From Paludibacter propionicigenes WB4 (GTDB lineage: Bacteria; Bacteroidota; Bacteroidia; Bacteroidales; Paludibacteraceae), in NCBI RefSeq assembly GCF_000183135.1, contig NC_014734.1:3596001-3660000 (forward strand): 64,000 nt of DNA, in the 5' to 3' direction. Position 1 is the first letter of the stretch, and every line of letters begins with the position of its first letter. Made by a program: the position numbers and the translations under genes. The notes under the pieces were generated by a model, which had not been told where the DNA came from, did not search any database, and saw only the letters and a program-made list of their open reading frames with translations. Shown here one piece after another: positions 8,286 to 16,615 of this stretch.

Positions 8286-10085
8286 ATGACTTCTTGCTCA
8301 CCAATTGCATATTACCAAAATAGAATAACCACACTGGAGGATGAATACAAGCGACTTAAGAAAAGAAGCAGGATGTATTCGTTGGTGCGATTTTGTTTGT
8401 TCACGAGTTTTGCAGGTTCGTTGTACTTGCTTTTTAAGACTGATTATATTGTTCTTCCGCTGATTGTGGCGATTGTATCACTGAGTTTCTTTGTTCTGTA
8501 TATCGTCAGATACAACAGACTCGAAGGCACCATTGCCCGACTTTCATCAAAGATTCAGATAAACAGGGATGAGTTGCTGTACCTCGACTATAATTTCTCC
8601 GACCGTAACGCCGGCGAAAAATACGCAACGCTCAATCCGTCTCTTTCCGCAGATTTTGATTTGTTTGGTAAAGGGTCGTTGTATCAATACATCAGCAGGT
8701 GCTATACGCAAAAAGGAAGCGACATTTTAGCGCAAAAACTTAGCAACCCCGATAAAGATCCGGAGTTGATTAAAGAGAAACAAGGTGCAATCCATGAATT
8801 ATGTGAGAACAATGAATTTGTCCAGAATTTTCTGTCCATTTCCAGGTTTATTCAGGGCGACGTAACTGAATCTGTTTTGCAGGGTTGGATGGATGAAACG
8901 GCAAAAGATTTCACTGCTATCAGAATCGTTGCCATAGTGTTGGGAGCCGTCAATATTGTTTGCACACTTTTGTCGGCCTTTGCCGATGTGCCGTGGACAC
9001 TCCCGGGTTTAACGGTCACCATTTCACTTGCTTTTGTGACGTTTCACAGCAAGAAGATTTTAAAAATACACTCTCAATTAATCAGTATTGCCAATCATTT
9101 GGAGAATTATATTGCCGCTTTTGCACTTACGGAAGAGCAATCTTTTCAGTCGGCTCATTTACAGTCTCTCAAAAAATCACTGACGCTGAATGACAGCACG
9201 GCAAGTCAAACGCTGGGGGCTTTGCACCGTATTTTGGCTGTGTTTGAAATCCGGCAGAATAAACTGCTGTCTTTCCTGCTAAATGCATTCATATTATTTG
9301 ACATACATCTTTTTTATTCTTTCTCGCACTGGAAGCTTCGGTTCAACAGTAATACATCGGTCTGGTTTGGGGCGTTTCATGAAATGGAAACCTTGATTAG
9401 TTTTGCCACTTTTGCTTTTAATAATGCGGAGCATGTTGCTTATCCTGCTATCTCCTCCGATGGTTTTTGTGTTGAAGCGCAGGAGATGGGTCATCCGTTA
9501 CTAAATCAGCGTGTCAGGGTCAACAATACTTTCAGCATGTCAGGTATGCCATCGGTTTTAATTATTACCGGAGCTAATATGGCAGGCAAAAGTACGTTTT
9601 TGCGAACTGTAGGAGTTAATCTGATATTGGGCATGAACGGAGCACCGGTAGTGGCCGAATCGTTTACGTTCACTCCGTGCGATATCTTTTCCTGCCTCAA
9701 AATTCAGGATTCGCTCATAAACAATGAATCTTATTTTTATGCGGAACTGCTCCGATTAAAAGAGATTATTGAGCATACCCAAAAGCACCCCAAAACACTG
9801 GTGATTCTGGATGAGATATTGCGTGGCACCAATACGAAAGATAAACAAACGGGTTCGCTCGGATTTCTGGAAAAGCTGATCCATCTCAATGTTCCGGTGA
9901 TAGTAGCTACCCACGATTTGATTATAGGAGATCTGGAGCAGAAATATCCGGGAATTGCAGTCAACCGATGCTTTGAGGTGGAGTTGGTCGATGACCAGCT
10001 TTATTTCGACTATAAGCTAAAAAAAGGGGTTAGTCAAAAGCTGAATGCCTCTTTTCTGCTAAAGAAAATGGAGATTATCGACTAG
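8286..10085 (+). CDS. Membrane-tethered MutS-family ATPase
   Basis: The 599-residue protein ends in a MutS-type ATPase: Walker A ITGANMAGKSTFLR (from about residue 427), the segment DSLINNESYFYAELLRLKEII, Walker B VILDEILRGTNTKD and the ATHDL switch region. The N-terminal half lacks the mismatch-recognition domain (no Phe-x-Glu motif seen). Instead it has four hydrophobic stretches in two pairs, around residues 36-77 and 212-250, which suggest membrane anchoring, with a helical clamp/lever-like part between. Such proteins are widespread in Bacteroidota and are often labelled MutS; they are unlikely to do canonical mismatch repair. The role is unknown. It stands alone between a terminator-like hairpin and an accessory region. 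Confidence 0.85.
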   Translation: MTSCSPIAYYQNRITTLEDEYKRLKKRSRMYSLVRFCLFTSFAGSLYLLFKTDYIVLPLIVAIVSLSFFVLYIVRYNRLEGTIARLSSKIQINRDELLYLDYNFSDRNAGEKYATLNPSLSADFDLFGKGSLYQYISRCYTQKGSDILAQKLSNPDKDPELIKEKQGAIHELCENNEFVQNFLSISRFIQGDVTESVLQGWMDETAKDFTAIRIVAIVLGAVNIVCTLLSAFADVPWTLPGLTVTISLAFVTFHSKKILKIHSQLISIANHLENYIAAFALTEEQSFQSAHLQSLKKSLTLNDSTASQTLGALHRILAVFEIRQNKLLSFLLNAFILFDIHLFYSFSHWKLRFNSNTSVWFGAFHEMETLISFATFAFNNAEHVAYPAISSDGFCVEAQEMGHPLLNQRVRVNNTFSMSGMPSVLIITGANMAGKSTFLRTVGVNLILGMNGAPVVAESFTFTPCDIFSCLKIQDSLINNESYFYAELLRLKEIIEHTQKHPKTLVILDEILRGTNTKDKQTGSLGFLEKLIHLNVPVIVATHDLIIGDLEQKYPGIAVNRCFEVELVDDQLYFDYKLKKGVSQKLNASFLLKKMEIID

Positions 10086-10109
10086 CGGATAATTTCCAAT
10101 TCCTCTTCA

Positions 10110-10316
10110 GTGCTTGGTGATCGGCTGTCAAAGAACTTCACCCTCGCCGAAGGGACCAACTCCGTTGCGCATCTGCCCTTCGACCAACTGATATGGGAAA
10201 GCGGCAACAAACGCCAACCCGCCTGGGTACACGTAAGCTACAGCACCAAGCACAACTGTAAAGAAGTACTGAGAATGAAAGTAGTAGGCGGAGAGAAGAA
10301 ATATAGTGCGTATTAA
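10110..10316 (+). pseudogene. Peptidase M15 (D-Ala-D-Ala carboxypeptidase-like) remnant with internal deletion
   Basis: A 68-codon frame from a GTG joins two ends of an M15A-type peptidase. The first part, LSKNFTLAEGTNS, resembles the N-terminal 'L(S/T)xNFTLxExxxS' opening, and the second, LPFDQLIWESGNKRQPAWVHVSYS...CKEVLRM, resembles the C-terminal end of the catalytic domain, including the WVHVS histidine. The middle, with the zinc-binding SxHxxGxAxD motif, is missing, so the gene cannot be functional. Such peptidases are frequent in Bacteroidota prophages and mobile elements. It marks the left edge of the accessory region. The assignment rests on remembered family patterns. Confidence 0.65.
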
Positions 10317-10357
10317 ATTTTTACGTCCAATAACTTAAGTTATGTAAAAGTTATTTG

Positions 10358-10365
10358 TATATTTG
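10358..10365 (+). promoter_or_regulatory. Probable -7 element for the gene at 10434
   Basis: TATATTTG matches TAnnTTTG, 68 bases upstream of the start. Confidence 0.45.
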
Positions 10366-10433
10366 TGGGCGTTAATCATATAGTTTAATGTATAAGAGAT
10401 ACATAGGTAATTAATAATTTAAATACAACAGCA

Positions 10434-10979
10434 ATGAAGCTAAAAATAGACATAGAAAAATCGATAGAAAAGGGGAAAGTTTATCCGATGTCGTGGTTTA
10501 GCCGCTATTCAGATTTTCTCATGTACGGATTCTTTGCGACGGCATTTCTTTTTTTTATTATAATGGACATACTGAGTGATAGTAATCATGACATAACGCC
10601 AATTAGAATTTTCTGGATTTCAATTTACATAATAATCTGCTCATTGACATTCTTTGCAATTGACAAAATGAAGAAAATAACCGTGTTGACTGTCAAAGAC
10701 CAAACAACAGCCAAACAATTTATTCATAACCTGACAACTGATTCTGACTGGAGAATTCAAAAAGAAGAAGATGAAATAATAATCTTTCAAATAAATCCTG
10801 ACTTTAGTAACGATAGACAAGTAACTTTTATAATTAGAACTGGCAATCTATATATTAACGTAATGAGTTTTGGACGAGAAATAACTTCCCCAATCTATTA
10901 CTTCTCAGACAAAGATGTACTTAAAACCATTATCGACACATTGAAAGAAAACAAAATCGTTCAGTACGACTTTTCTTAA
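10434..10979 (+). CDS. Hypothetical protein with two membrane segments
   Basis: This 181-residue protein is not recognised. Two hydrophobic segments (about residues 25-46 and 57-76) are followed by a soluble, mixed alpha/beta C-terminal half with several Trp/Phe/Ile-rich strands (DWRIQKEEDEIIIFQINPDF, RQVTFIIRTGNLYINVMSFG). The design, a small anchor plus cytosolic domain, is common in accessory genes. It is AT-rich, has its own promoter element, and is followed by a degenerate dispersed repeat. Confidence 0.7.
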   Translation: MKLKIDIEKSIEKGKVYPMSWFSRYSDFLMYGFFATAFLFFIIMDILSDSNHDITPIRIFWISIYIIICSLTFFAIDKMKKITVLTVKDQTTAKQFIHNLTTDSDWRIQKEEDEIIIFQINPDFSNDRQVTFIIRTGNLYINVMSFGREITSPIYYFSDKDVLKTIIDTLKENKIVQYDFS

Positions 10980-11015
10980 ACTTGAATTGCAGACTGATTG
11001 TAGAGTAATACCCTC

Positions 11016-11050
11016 CCGCTAGCGCAGATTTGTAATCCGTGCAAATAGTA
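11016..11050. repeat. Dispersed repeat copy 1 (CCGCTAGCGC type)
   Basis: The sequence CCGCTAGCGCAGATTTGTAA continues as TCCGTGCAAATAGTA. Related copies lie at 16616-16656 and 18561-18600, each just after a gene. GC-rich arms around an ATTTG centre suggest a hairpin-forming REP-like element. Confidence 0.65.
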
Positions 11051-11074
11051 ACCACATACTTAAAATCAAAAATC

Positions 11075-11299
11075 ATGAAAGAATTATTAATTATTGACAA
11101 GCAGAAGTATCTCGAAGAAAATTATCCATTCAGCGACATACCAAAACTAACTGACAAAAAACGCTGTATTCATTGCGACGGTATTATTACAGTAAAAGAT
11201 TACAAAGTTTTTGTGGACGAAGACGGTGAAGAATATATTTGCTGTCCTAACGCACCAGAGTGCAATGGTGCTGTTATTGATTGGATTGATTTGGACTAG
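11075..11299 (+). CDS. Small CxxC-containing protein, unknown
   Basis: I choose the ATG at 11075, giving 74 residues (MKELLIIDKQKYLEENYPFS...); an in-frame upstream ATG at 11039 lies within the dispersed repeat and is less likely. The protein has CIHCDG and a later CCPNAPECNG, two cysteine pairs that resemble a zinc-ribbon knuckle arrangement. It is acidic at the end (DWIDLD). The function is unknown; small zinc-ribbon proteins of this kind often occur in accessory islands. Confidence 0.65.
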   Translation: MKELLIIDKQKYLEENYPFSDIPKLTDKKRCIHCDGIITVKDYKVFVDEDGEEYICCPNAPECNGAVIDWIDLD

Positions 11300-11386
11300 T
11301 ATCATATCTTCTTCTCGCTACTGCGCGAATTGCGTTGCGTAGTTGGTAAATGCAGGTTATGGAATGATGTATTGGTTTAAAGGCCT

Positions 11387-11411
11387 TGTCACAGGGTGAA
11401 ATACTGTGACA
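11387..11411. promoter_or_regulatory. Inverted repeat upstream of the 11444 gene
   Basis: TGTCACAG and CTGTGACA form perfect 8-base arms 9 bases apart, 33 bases before the start at 11444. This may be an operator or a transcript hairpin. Confidence 0.4.
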
Positions 11412-11443
11412 GCTGTGAAATGTAAAAAAACAAAGCACTAAAT

Positions 11444-12160
11444 ATGGATAGAATTAAGACTATAGAAATATTGGAAGCTTTAGCTTCAGGTTGTTCTCCT
11501 ATTACTGGCGAAACGATAAATGAGAGCATAATAAATGAACGTGTTGTAATTAGAGCATTACAATCAGCTATTGATTTAATAAATAGCAATACAACGAATA
11601 TAATAACAGAAATAGAAATCAGTGAAAAAGACATTAAATCAGCCATACAACTTTATAAACAACAAAATCAAAACCCGACCTCTCACAAATTGACTGGTCT
11701 TTTCTTGGGTACAAGGAAATTTAAGAATAACTTTCTAATTACTAACCAACTCTATGGGAAGTATAGAGATCAATATACAGAAGGTCAATTGTTAGACTTT
11801 TTTACTGAGTATTTTGCAGAAAATAAAGTGCCCCGAAACTCTAAAGACGATTTATATAGTGAGATTGATTTCTTTAGAAAAGAGAAATTCAATAGACTTT
11901 CTGAGAATGCAATAAAACAATTAAAAGAAAAAGTCAACGAACTTGGTATAGAAAAAACAGAGAATCTTACTGAATATATTTTAAATGCCAGGATTATTCA
12001 CCCAAGAGCTTACGAATCTTGGAGTGACAAAGAAAAAACACTTTTAAGTAAAGCGCTTGAGTACACTAATGACTTGGATTTACTTTCAAGTTGTTTCCAA
12101 AGAGGTAAAGGTTCTATTGAAACTTGTGGACAAAAAATAATTTATGAATCGCAGAAATAG
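11444..12160 (+). CDS. Hypothetical protein with Myb/SANT-like C terminus
   Basis: The 238-residue protein is not firmly recognised. The first 40 residues (ILEALASGCSPITGETI...ERVVIRAL) resemble a short conserved module that I associate with nucleic-acid enzymes in Bacteroidota and elsewhere. The middle is helical and Lys/Asn-rich. The last 50 residues (YESWSDKEKTLLSKALEYTNDLDLLSSCFQRGKGSIETC) fit a Myb/SANT-like helix-turn-helix, 'W..kEk.lL......dl..la..f.R...sI'. A DNA- or RNA-binding role is therefore inferred. It precedes a toxin-antitoxin pair in the same direction but has its own upstream region. Confidence 0.6.
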   Translation: MDRIKTIEILEALASGCSPITGETINESIINERVVIRALQSAIDLINSNTTNIITEIEISEKDIKSAIQLYKQQNQNPTSHKLTGLFLGTRKFKNNFLITNQLYGKYRDQYTEGQLLDFFTEYFAENKVPRNSKDDLYSEIDFFRKEKFNRLSENAIKQLKEKVNELGIEKTENLTEYILNARIIHPRAYESWSDKEKTLLSKALEYTNDLDLLSSCFQRGKGSIETCGQKIIYESQK

Positions 12161-12199
12161 AAAAATGCCAATTCTCACAGCATATTAAGATTAATATCT

Positions 12200-12207
12200 T
12201 ATTTTTG
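12200..12207 (+). promoter_or_regulatory. Probable -7 element of the HTH-ImmA/PIN operon
   Basis: TATTTTTG matches TAnnTTTG, 35 bases before the start at 12243. Confidence 0.55.
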
Positions 12208-12242
12208 CAACACGAACCTGAAACAAACATTATCAAAGCGTT

Positions 12243-13421
12243 ATGGCTGACAAGGCATATATAACACCCAACGTACTTCAATGGGCAAGAGAATCGGCCA
12301 GAATGACCGAAGAAATTGCTGCATCCAAAGTTTCGGTGTCGGTGGAAAAGCTTAAGGAATGGGAAGAGGGAAAAGATCAACCGACTATTCATCAGGCTCA
12401 GACGCTGGCTAAAGCCTATAAACGTCCTTTTGCTTTATTCTTTTTGCCTGAAGTTCCACGAGATTTTCAGCCCTTGCAGGACTTCAGAAGTACAGGTTCA
12501 AAACAGCTTACAACTTCCTCCATCTTCATTATCCGCGAGGTACAACAAAAACAGGCATGGATTAGTGATGTGAATAAAGAAAACAATGAAGACAAACTTT
12601 CGTTTGTCGGTCGCTTTAGCATGAATGATAATCCGGCTATTGTTGCACGTGATATATTAAATACGCTTGGTATTAATCCACTACATTATCGAACAGTCAA
12701 TCCTATTAAAGAATGGATTAATGCTGCCGAAGCTAATGGTATATTTGTATCAAGAACAAGTTTTATAAATTCATACCTGACATTGGATTCAGAGGAGTTG
12801 CAAGGTTTTGCTATCTCAGATCCTTATGCCCCCTTTGTATTTGTGAATTCGGTTGATTGGAATGCTCCTCAGCTCTTTACTCTTGTTCATGAGCTTGCCC
12901 ATATCTGGATTGCCGAAACAGGCATATCAAATGATGTAGAACCAGAAATAAGAAATAATCAAAAACATCATCCGGTGGAATTGTTCTGCAATGAAGTTGC
13001 GGCAAATGCTTTAATGCCAGCCGAGTTTTTTGATGGATTAGATGCTACAACTTTTAGTAATGCCAACGTACTTTTCAGAACAGCAAGACTACTAGGAGTA
13101 AGTTCATTTGCGTTGTTGGTTCGTTCGTTTAATTTGAATAAAATTTCTGATTCACATTATCATAAACTCAAACAAGAAGCAGATGCAGAGTTTGCCGCTT
13201 TTTTGCTACGAGAAGCCGAAAAGAAGCTAAAACAAAAAGATAAAGAAACCTCAGGCGGTCCTAACTACTATATGTTGCAGTTAAACCGCAATGGCAGACT
13301 TTTCACACAAACTGTAATTGATTCTTTCAAAGGTGGATTTATTGAGCCAACTATGGCAAGTCAGTTGTTGAATGTACAGGTAAATAAGTTCTCAAAATTA
13401 GAAGCACAATTATTCGCATGA
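12243..13421 (+). CDS. HTH-XRE / ImmA-IrrE metallopeptidase protein (putative antitoxin)
   Basis: The 392-residue protein has an N-terminal Xre-type helix-turn-helix (about residues 8-62; ESARMTEEIAASKVSVSVEKLKEWEEGKDQPTIHQAQTLAKAY) and a COG2856/ImmA-IrrE peptidase domain with the zinc motif HELAH (216-220) and a downstream FCNEVAANALMP glutamate. Family members cleave or bind repressors and often act as the antitoxin-like partner of PIN-type or other toxins. The last four bases of the gene overlap the start of the DUF4411 PIN-like gene (ATGA), showing translational coupling. The predicted role is a DNA-binding, autoregulating partner controlling the downstream toxin. Confidence 0.88.
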   Translation: MADKAYITPNVLQWARESARMTEEIAASKVSVSVEKLKEWEEGKDQPTIHQAQTLAKAYKRPFALFFLPEVPRDFQPLQDFRSTGSKQLTTSSIFIIREVQQKQAWISDVNKENNEDKLSFVGRFSMNDNPAIVARDILNTLGINPLHYRTVNPIKEWINAAEANGIFVSRTSFINSYLTLDSEELQGFAISDPYAPFVFVNSVDWNAPQLFTLVHELAHIWIAETGISNDVEPEIRNNQKHHPVELFCNEVAANALMPAEFFDGLDATTFSNANVLFRTARLLGVSSFALLVRSFNLNKISDSHYHKLKQEADAEFAAFLLREAEKKLKQKDKETSGGPNYYMLQLNRNGRLFTQTVIDSFKGGFIEPTMASQLLNVQVNKFSKLEAQLFA

Positions 13422-13924
13422 GCATGATAGCACCGCTTTACTGTTTGGATGCCAATGTGCTTATACAAGCCTGGCAAAAGTATTATTCTCCCGCTTTATG
13501 CCCTGACTATTGGGACAGACTTAACGATTTAGGAGAACAGGGGTTGATCTTTATTCCGGCAGCAGTAAGGGATGAAATTACAAAAACCGAAGATGAATTA
13601 TCCCAATGGTTGAAGACGAGTAAAATACAGATTAGAAGTATTACTGAACCGGTGACATATTATCTCAGACAAATTTACCAAGCGAACCCTATTCACAAAG
13701 GCTTAGTTGATAACGTGAAAGGTCGCTCACTGGCCGATCCGTGGGTTATTGCTCACGCCATGTCGGAGTCGGCTGTTGTAGTAACAAAAGAAGAGAAAAT
13801 AACTGCTGCTAATTCAAATCGCATTAAAATACCGAATGTTTGTGATAATATGGGTATTCGGTGGATGAACGATTTTGAGTTTATTGCTGAGGTAGGAATT
13901 AGATTCTCCTGTAGGATTGAATGA
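13418..13924 (+). CDS. DUF4411 family PIN-like protein (putative toxin)
   Basis: The 168-residue protein fits the DUF4411 group of PIN-like nucleases. The usual acidic residues are in place: YCLDANVLIQ (first Asp), VRDEITK (Glu), LADPWVIAHAM (Asp) and VVVTKEEK near the end. PIN enzymes cut RNA with Mg2+. Start overlap with the HTH-ImmA gene (ATGA) shows one operon with the regulator first. A second ATG 6 bases downstream is an alternative start. Pairings of Xre-COG2856 proteins with PIN-like toxins were predicted as type II toxin-antitoxin systems (family knowledge); activity here is inferred. Confidence 0.85.
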   Translation: MSMIAPLYCLDANVLIQAWQKYYSPALCPDYWDRLNDLGEQGLIFIPAAVRDEITKTEDELSQWLKTSKIQIRSITEPVTYYLRQIYQANPIHKGLVDNVKGRSLADPWVIAHAMSESAVVVTKEEKITAANSNRIKIPNVCDNMGIRWMNDFEFIAEVGIRFSCRIE

Positions 13925-14038
13925 GTTTATCTTCATTTATCCATTAAACGTGGAATTTTGCAATAATGATGTTTAATGAATAAATAGTAAAAGTAATTTT
14001 ATAACATTTAATTAAAATCGTATTTCAGTAATTGTTCG

Positions 14039-14171
14039 CATACCCAAGAGACCTGAGAAATTTCCAATAGCGAACCACAGAAATAGAATGATTTAGCAAA
14101 ATGCTTACGTCTAACAGCGTGAGTTTTTGGCTTGTCATTTCTGTGTACCTTTCTCAGGGGGCTTGGGTATG
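14039..14171. repeat. Large interrupted inverted repeat overlapping the start of the restriction gene
   Basis: Three nested perfect pairs share one axis: CATACCCAAG (14039-14048) with 14162-14171, CTGAGAAA (14053-14060) with 14150-14157, and CACAGAAA (14076-14083) with 14138-14145. The central loop is about 54 bases. The start codon I choose for the restriction gene, ATG 14169-14171, is the last three bases of the outer right arm. Confidence 0.8.
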
Positions 14172-16592
14172 GATGAGACAAAGCTCACGCTTTCTAAATA
14201 CAGAAAGAGTATGAGCCTTTATGAAAAGCTACAGCATGCCAAAAGCGAAGAAGATGTAAAAGATGCGTATATCAAAGCGCTCGGTCTGAAAGGGTACTCC
14301 AAAAACTTGATTGATATTCAGACCAAAGAAATCTGGTTCGAAGCAAAGGATGGAAGTAAAAACTCTAGCTATGCCATGTTTACACAGCTGATGCATTATG
14401 TGCAGGAAGCATTAAACAAAGGAGAGAAAATTCCCCCTTTTCTCTGTGTCATCGATACTCAGAAGGCAGCCATCATGAAAAGCGAGGATGTGATTCCTTT
14501 CCTTGCTAAAAAAACGATTAAGTGGGGTAAGTCTGCCAGCAGTTATACGCAGGAAGCCTTAGAAGCTATTTCAGCTCATATTGGTACGCACTTTGTTTCG
14601 TTTCGCATCGAAACCCACGAGGTTGAATTTATTTCCACTATCAAAAGTGCTATTAAAAACGGCGATATTATCCGCACCCAAATTACACCCGATAATCTGA
14701 AGCAGGTTTTTGATAAATGGGTAAAAATGGTAGGGCAGGAGATAAAAGGGGTAGTAGTCGAAGATTACGCTTTATTGTTTTTTGCTGACATTATGCACGA
14801 TGGTACAGCTGCCACACACGATGGGCTATCTGCAGAACTGATGTTTAAAAATACAGCTCCGGTATTCTGTTTGAGGGGGAAAAACTATGAATTGGGCAAT
14901 CGAGAAGGCTATCGACAGTTTTGGGCTATCTATCATCGTCCACCTAAAGCCGAATACCGCAATTACCTGCTGGAACGGCGAGATAGTCTGATACCACTTG
15001 ACGAACGCAGTTTTAAAGGAGCATATTATACACCATTGGAAGTGGTGGATAAAGCTTATGATAAACTCACCGAAACGTTAGGTAAAAACTGGCAGAAGGA
15101 ATATGTTGTTTGGGATATGTGTTGTGGAGTAGGTAATCTGGAAGTGAAACACAGCAATCCCCGAAATATCTATATGAGTACTCTCGACCAGGCCGATGTG
15201 GATGTGATGAAAGCTACCAAAACCTGTGTTGCTGCTCAACGCTTTCAGTACGATTACTTAAACGATGATATTACCGACGATGGTCGGATTGATTACTCAC
15301 TGACCAATAAAGTACCAGAAAGCCTGCGTAAAGCCATCGCAGATGGAAAAAAGATTTTGGTGCTGATTAATCCACCGTATGCTGAAGTTGGCACTGGTGC
15401 AGATAGTGGAAATAAAGCGGGTGTTTCCAAAACAAAATTTGCGGCCACAGCAATGACTGATTATGGAAAAGCTAGTAATGAGCTTTTTACCCAATTTGTT
15501 GCTCGAATTGCTCGAGAAATGCCAACAGCAACTTTAGCTATGTTTAGTAAACTGAAATACGTTAATGCTCCCAATTTTGAGAAATTTAGAGCGGTTTGGA
15601 ATGCTCTATACATTGGAGGTTTTATTGTTCATAGTAAATCATTTGATGGATTAGCAGGTAATTTTCCAATAGGTTTTTTAGTTTGGAAAACAAACCAAAA
15701 CTCAAAGAATCAAATTGAGTTTTCTGAAGTTACTACCGAAGTTTTAGATAAATATGTTTGTCCGATTGGGGAAAAAACTTTTTTTAATTTACCCAATAGT
15801 ATCTTTTTAAATGTATGGCTTAATCGCCCCAAAAGGAATAATCAGCCGATGGTGCCATTAAAGAATGCAATAACAACAGCTACATCAAAACCTCGTGTAG
15901 ATTCGTGGTCAAATAATGCTATTGCATATATGTATTGTGGAAAAAATGATTTACAACATTCTGGCCAACAAACGGTTTTGTTTTCATCTCCATATGGGCA
16001 AGGCGATGGATTTTACTTAAATCCGGACAATCTTTGGCAAGGTGCTATTATATTTACTGTTCGCAGAATAATTAAACCAACATGGATTAATGACCGTGAC
16101 CAGTTTTTGCAACCCACCAAAGAACTAACCGAAGAATTTAAAACGGACTGTTTGGTGTGGATGCTGTTTAATGGCAGTAACCTCACTGCGGGAGCTAATG
16201 ACTTGGAATGGAACGGCAAGAAGTGGAGTATTGTCAATCATTTTATTCCGTATACCGAAGAAGAAGTGGGTGCGCCCGATAGGTTTGAATCTGACTTTAT
16301 GGTGCAGTATATGGAGGATAAAGAATTTTCATCCGAAGCTATTGCTGTATTTGATGCCGGTAGAATACTTTGGCAGGCTTACTTTGCCCATACCGATGTA
16401 CGTACTGTTCGGGATGAGTTGAAACTAGATCGTCCGGATGTTGGTTGGTATCAGATACGAAAAGCATTACAAGCTCGTAATGCCAGTGGAGATTTTCCAC
16501 CGATTAGTTTTAAATCATTTGAAACTGTATATAAAGCGTTAACAGAAAAACTGCAACCTATGGTGTATAAGTTGGGATTCTTGAAGATATAA
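14169..16592 (+). CDS. Type IIG-like restriction-modification enzyme (PD-(D/E)XK nuclease + N6-adenine methylase)
   Basis: With the ATG at 14169 the protein has 807 residues; a longer frame reaches a TTG at 14127 inside the inverted repeat and is less likely. The N terminus has DIQTKEIWFEAKDG (Asp49, Glu58, Lys60), consistent with a D...ExK nuclease core. The middle has the methylase landmarks GAYYTP (284-289), motif I WDMCCGVGN (from 315) and the catalytic NPPY (401-404) of gamma-type N6-adenine methyltransferases. The C-terminal 350 residues would hold the target-recognition part. A single chain with nuclease, methylase and specificity parts is the plan of type IIG enzymes (for example Eco57I/BpuSI-like), so no separate partner is needed. 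It is probably a phage-defence gene; the recognition site is unknown. Confidence 0.8.
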   Translation: MDETKLTLSKYRKSMSLYEKLQHAKSEEDVKDAYIKALGLKGYSKNLIDIQTKEIWFEAKDGSKNSSYAMFTQLMHYVQEALNKGEKIPPFLCVIDTQKAAIMKSEDVIPFLAKKTIKWGKSASSYTQEALEAISAHIGTHFVSFRIETHEVEFISTIKSAIKNGDIIRTQITPDNLKQVFDKWVKMVGQEIKGVVVEDYALLFFADIMHDGTAATHDGLSAELMFKNTAPVFCLRGKNYELGNREGYRQFWAIYHRPPKAEYRNYLLERRDSLIPLDERSFKGAYYTPLEVVDKAYDKLTETLGKNWQKEYVVWDMCCGVGNLEVKHSNPRNIYMSTLDQADVDVMKATKTCVAAQRFQYDYLNDDITDDGRIDYSLTNKVPESLRKAIADGKKILVLINPPYAEVGTGADSGNKAGVSKTKFAATAMTDYGKASNELFTQFVARIAREMPTATLAMFSKLKYVNAPNFEKFRAVWNALYIGGFIVHSKSFDGLAGNFPIGFLVWKTNQNSKNQIEFSEVTTEVLDKYVCPIGEKTFFNLPNSIFLNVWLNRPKRNNQPMVPLKNAITTATSKPRVDSWSNNAIAYMYCGKNDLQHSGQQTVLFSSPYGQGDGFYLNPDNLWQGAIIFTVRRIIKPTWINDRDQFLQPTKELTEEFKTDCLVWMLFNGSNLTAGANDLEWNGKKWSIVNHFIPYTEEEVGAPDRFESDFMVQYMEDKEFSSEAIAVFDAGRILWQAYFAHTDVRTVRDELKLDRPDVGWYQIRKALQARNASGDFPPISFKSFETVYKALTEKLQPMVYKLGFLKI

Positions 16593-16615
16593 GTTTATCA
16601 AAATGGCTGAACTCT

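Noticed and set aside
14127-14168. An upstream TTG start for the restriction enzyme
   Set aside because: It lies in the loop and right arm of the inverted repeat and adds a Cys/Gly-rich leader with no family support; the ATG at 14169 starts a normal charged N terminus.
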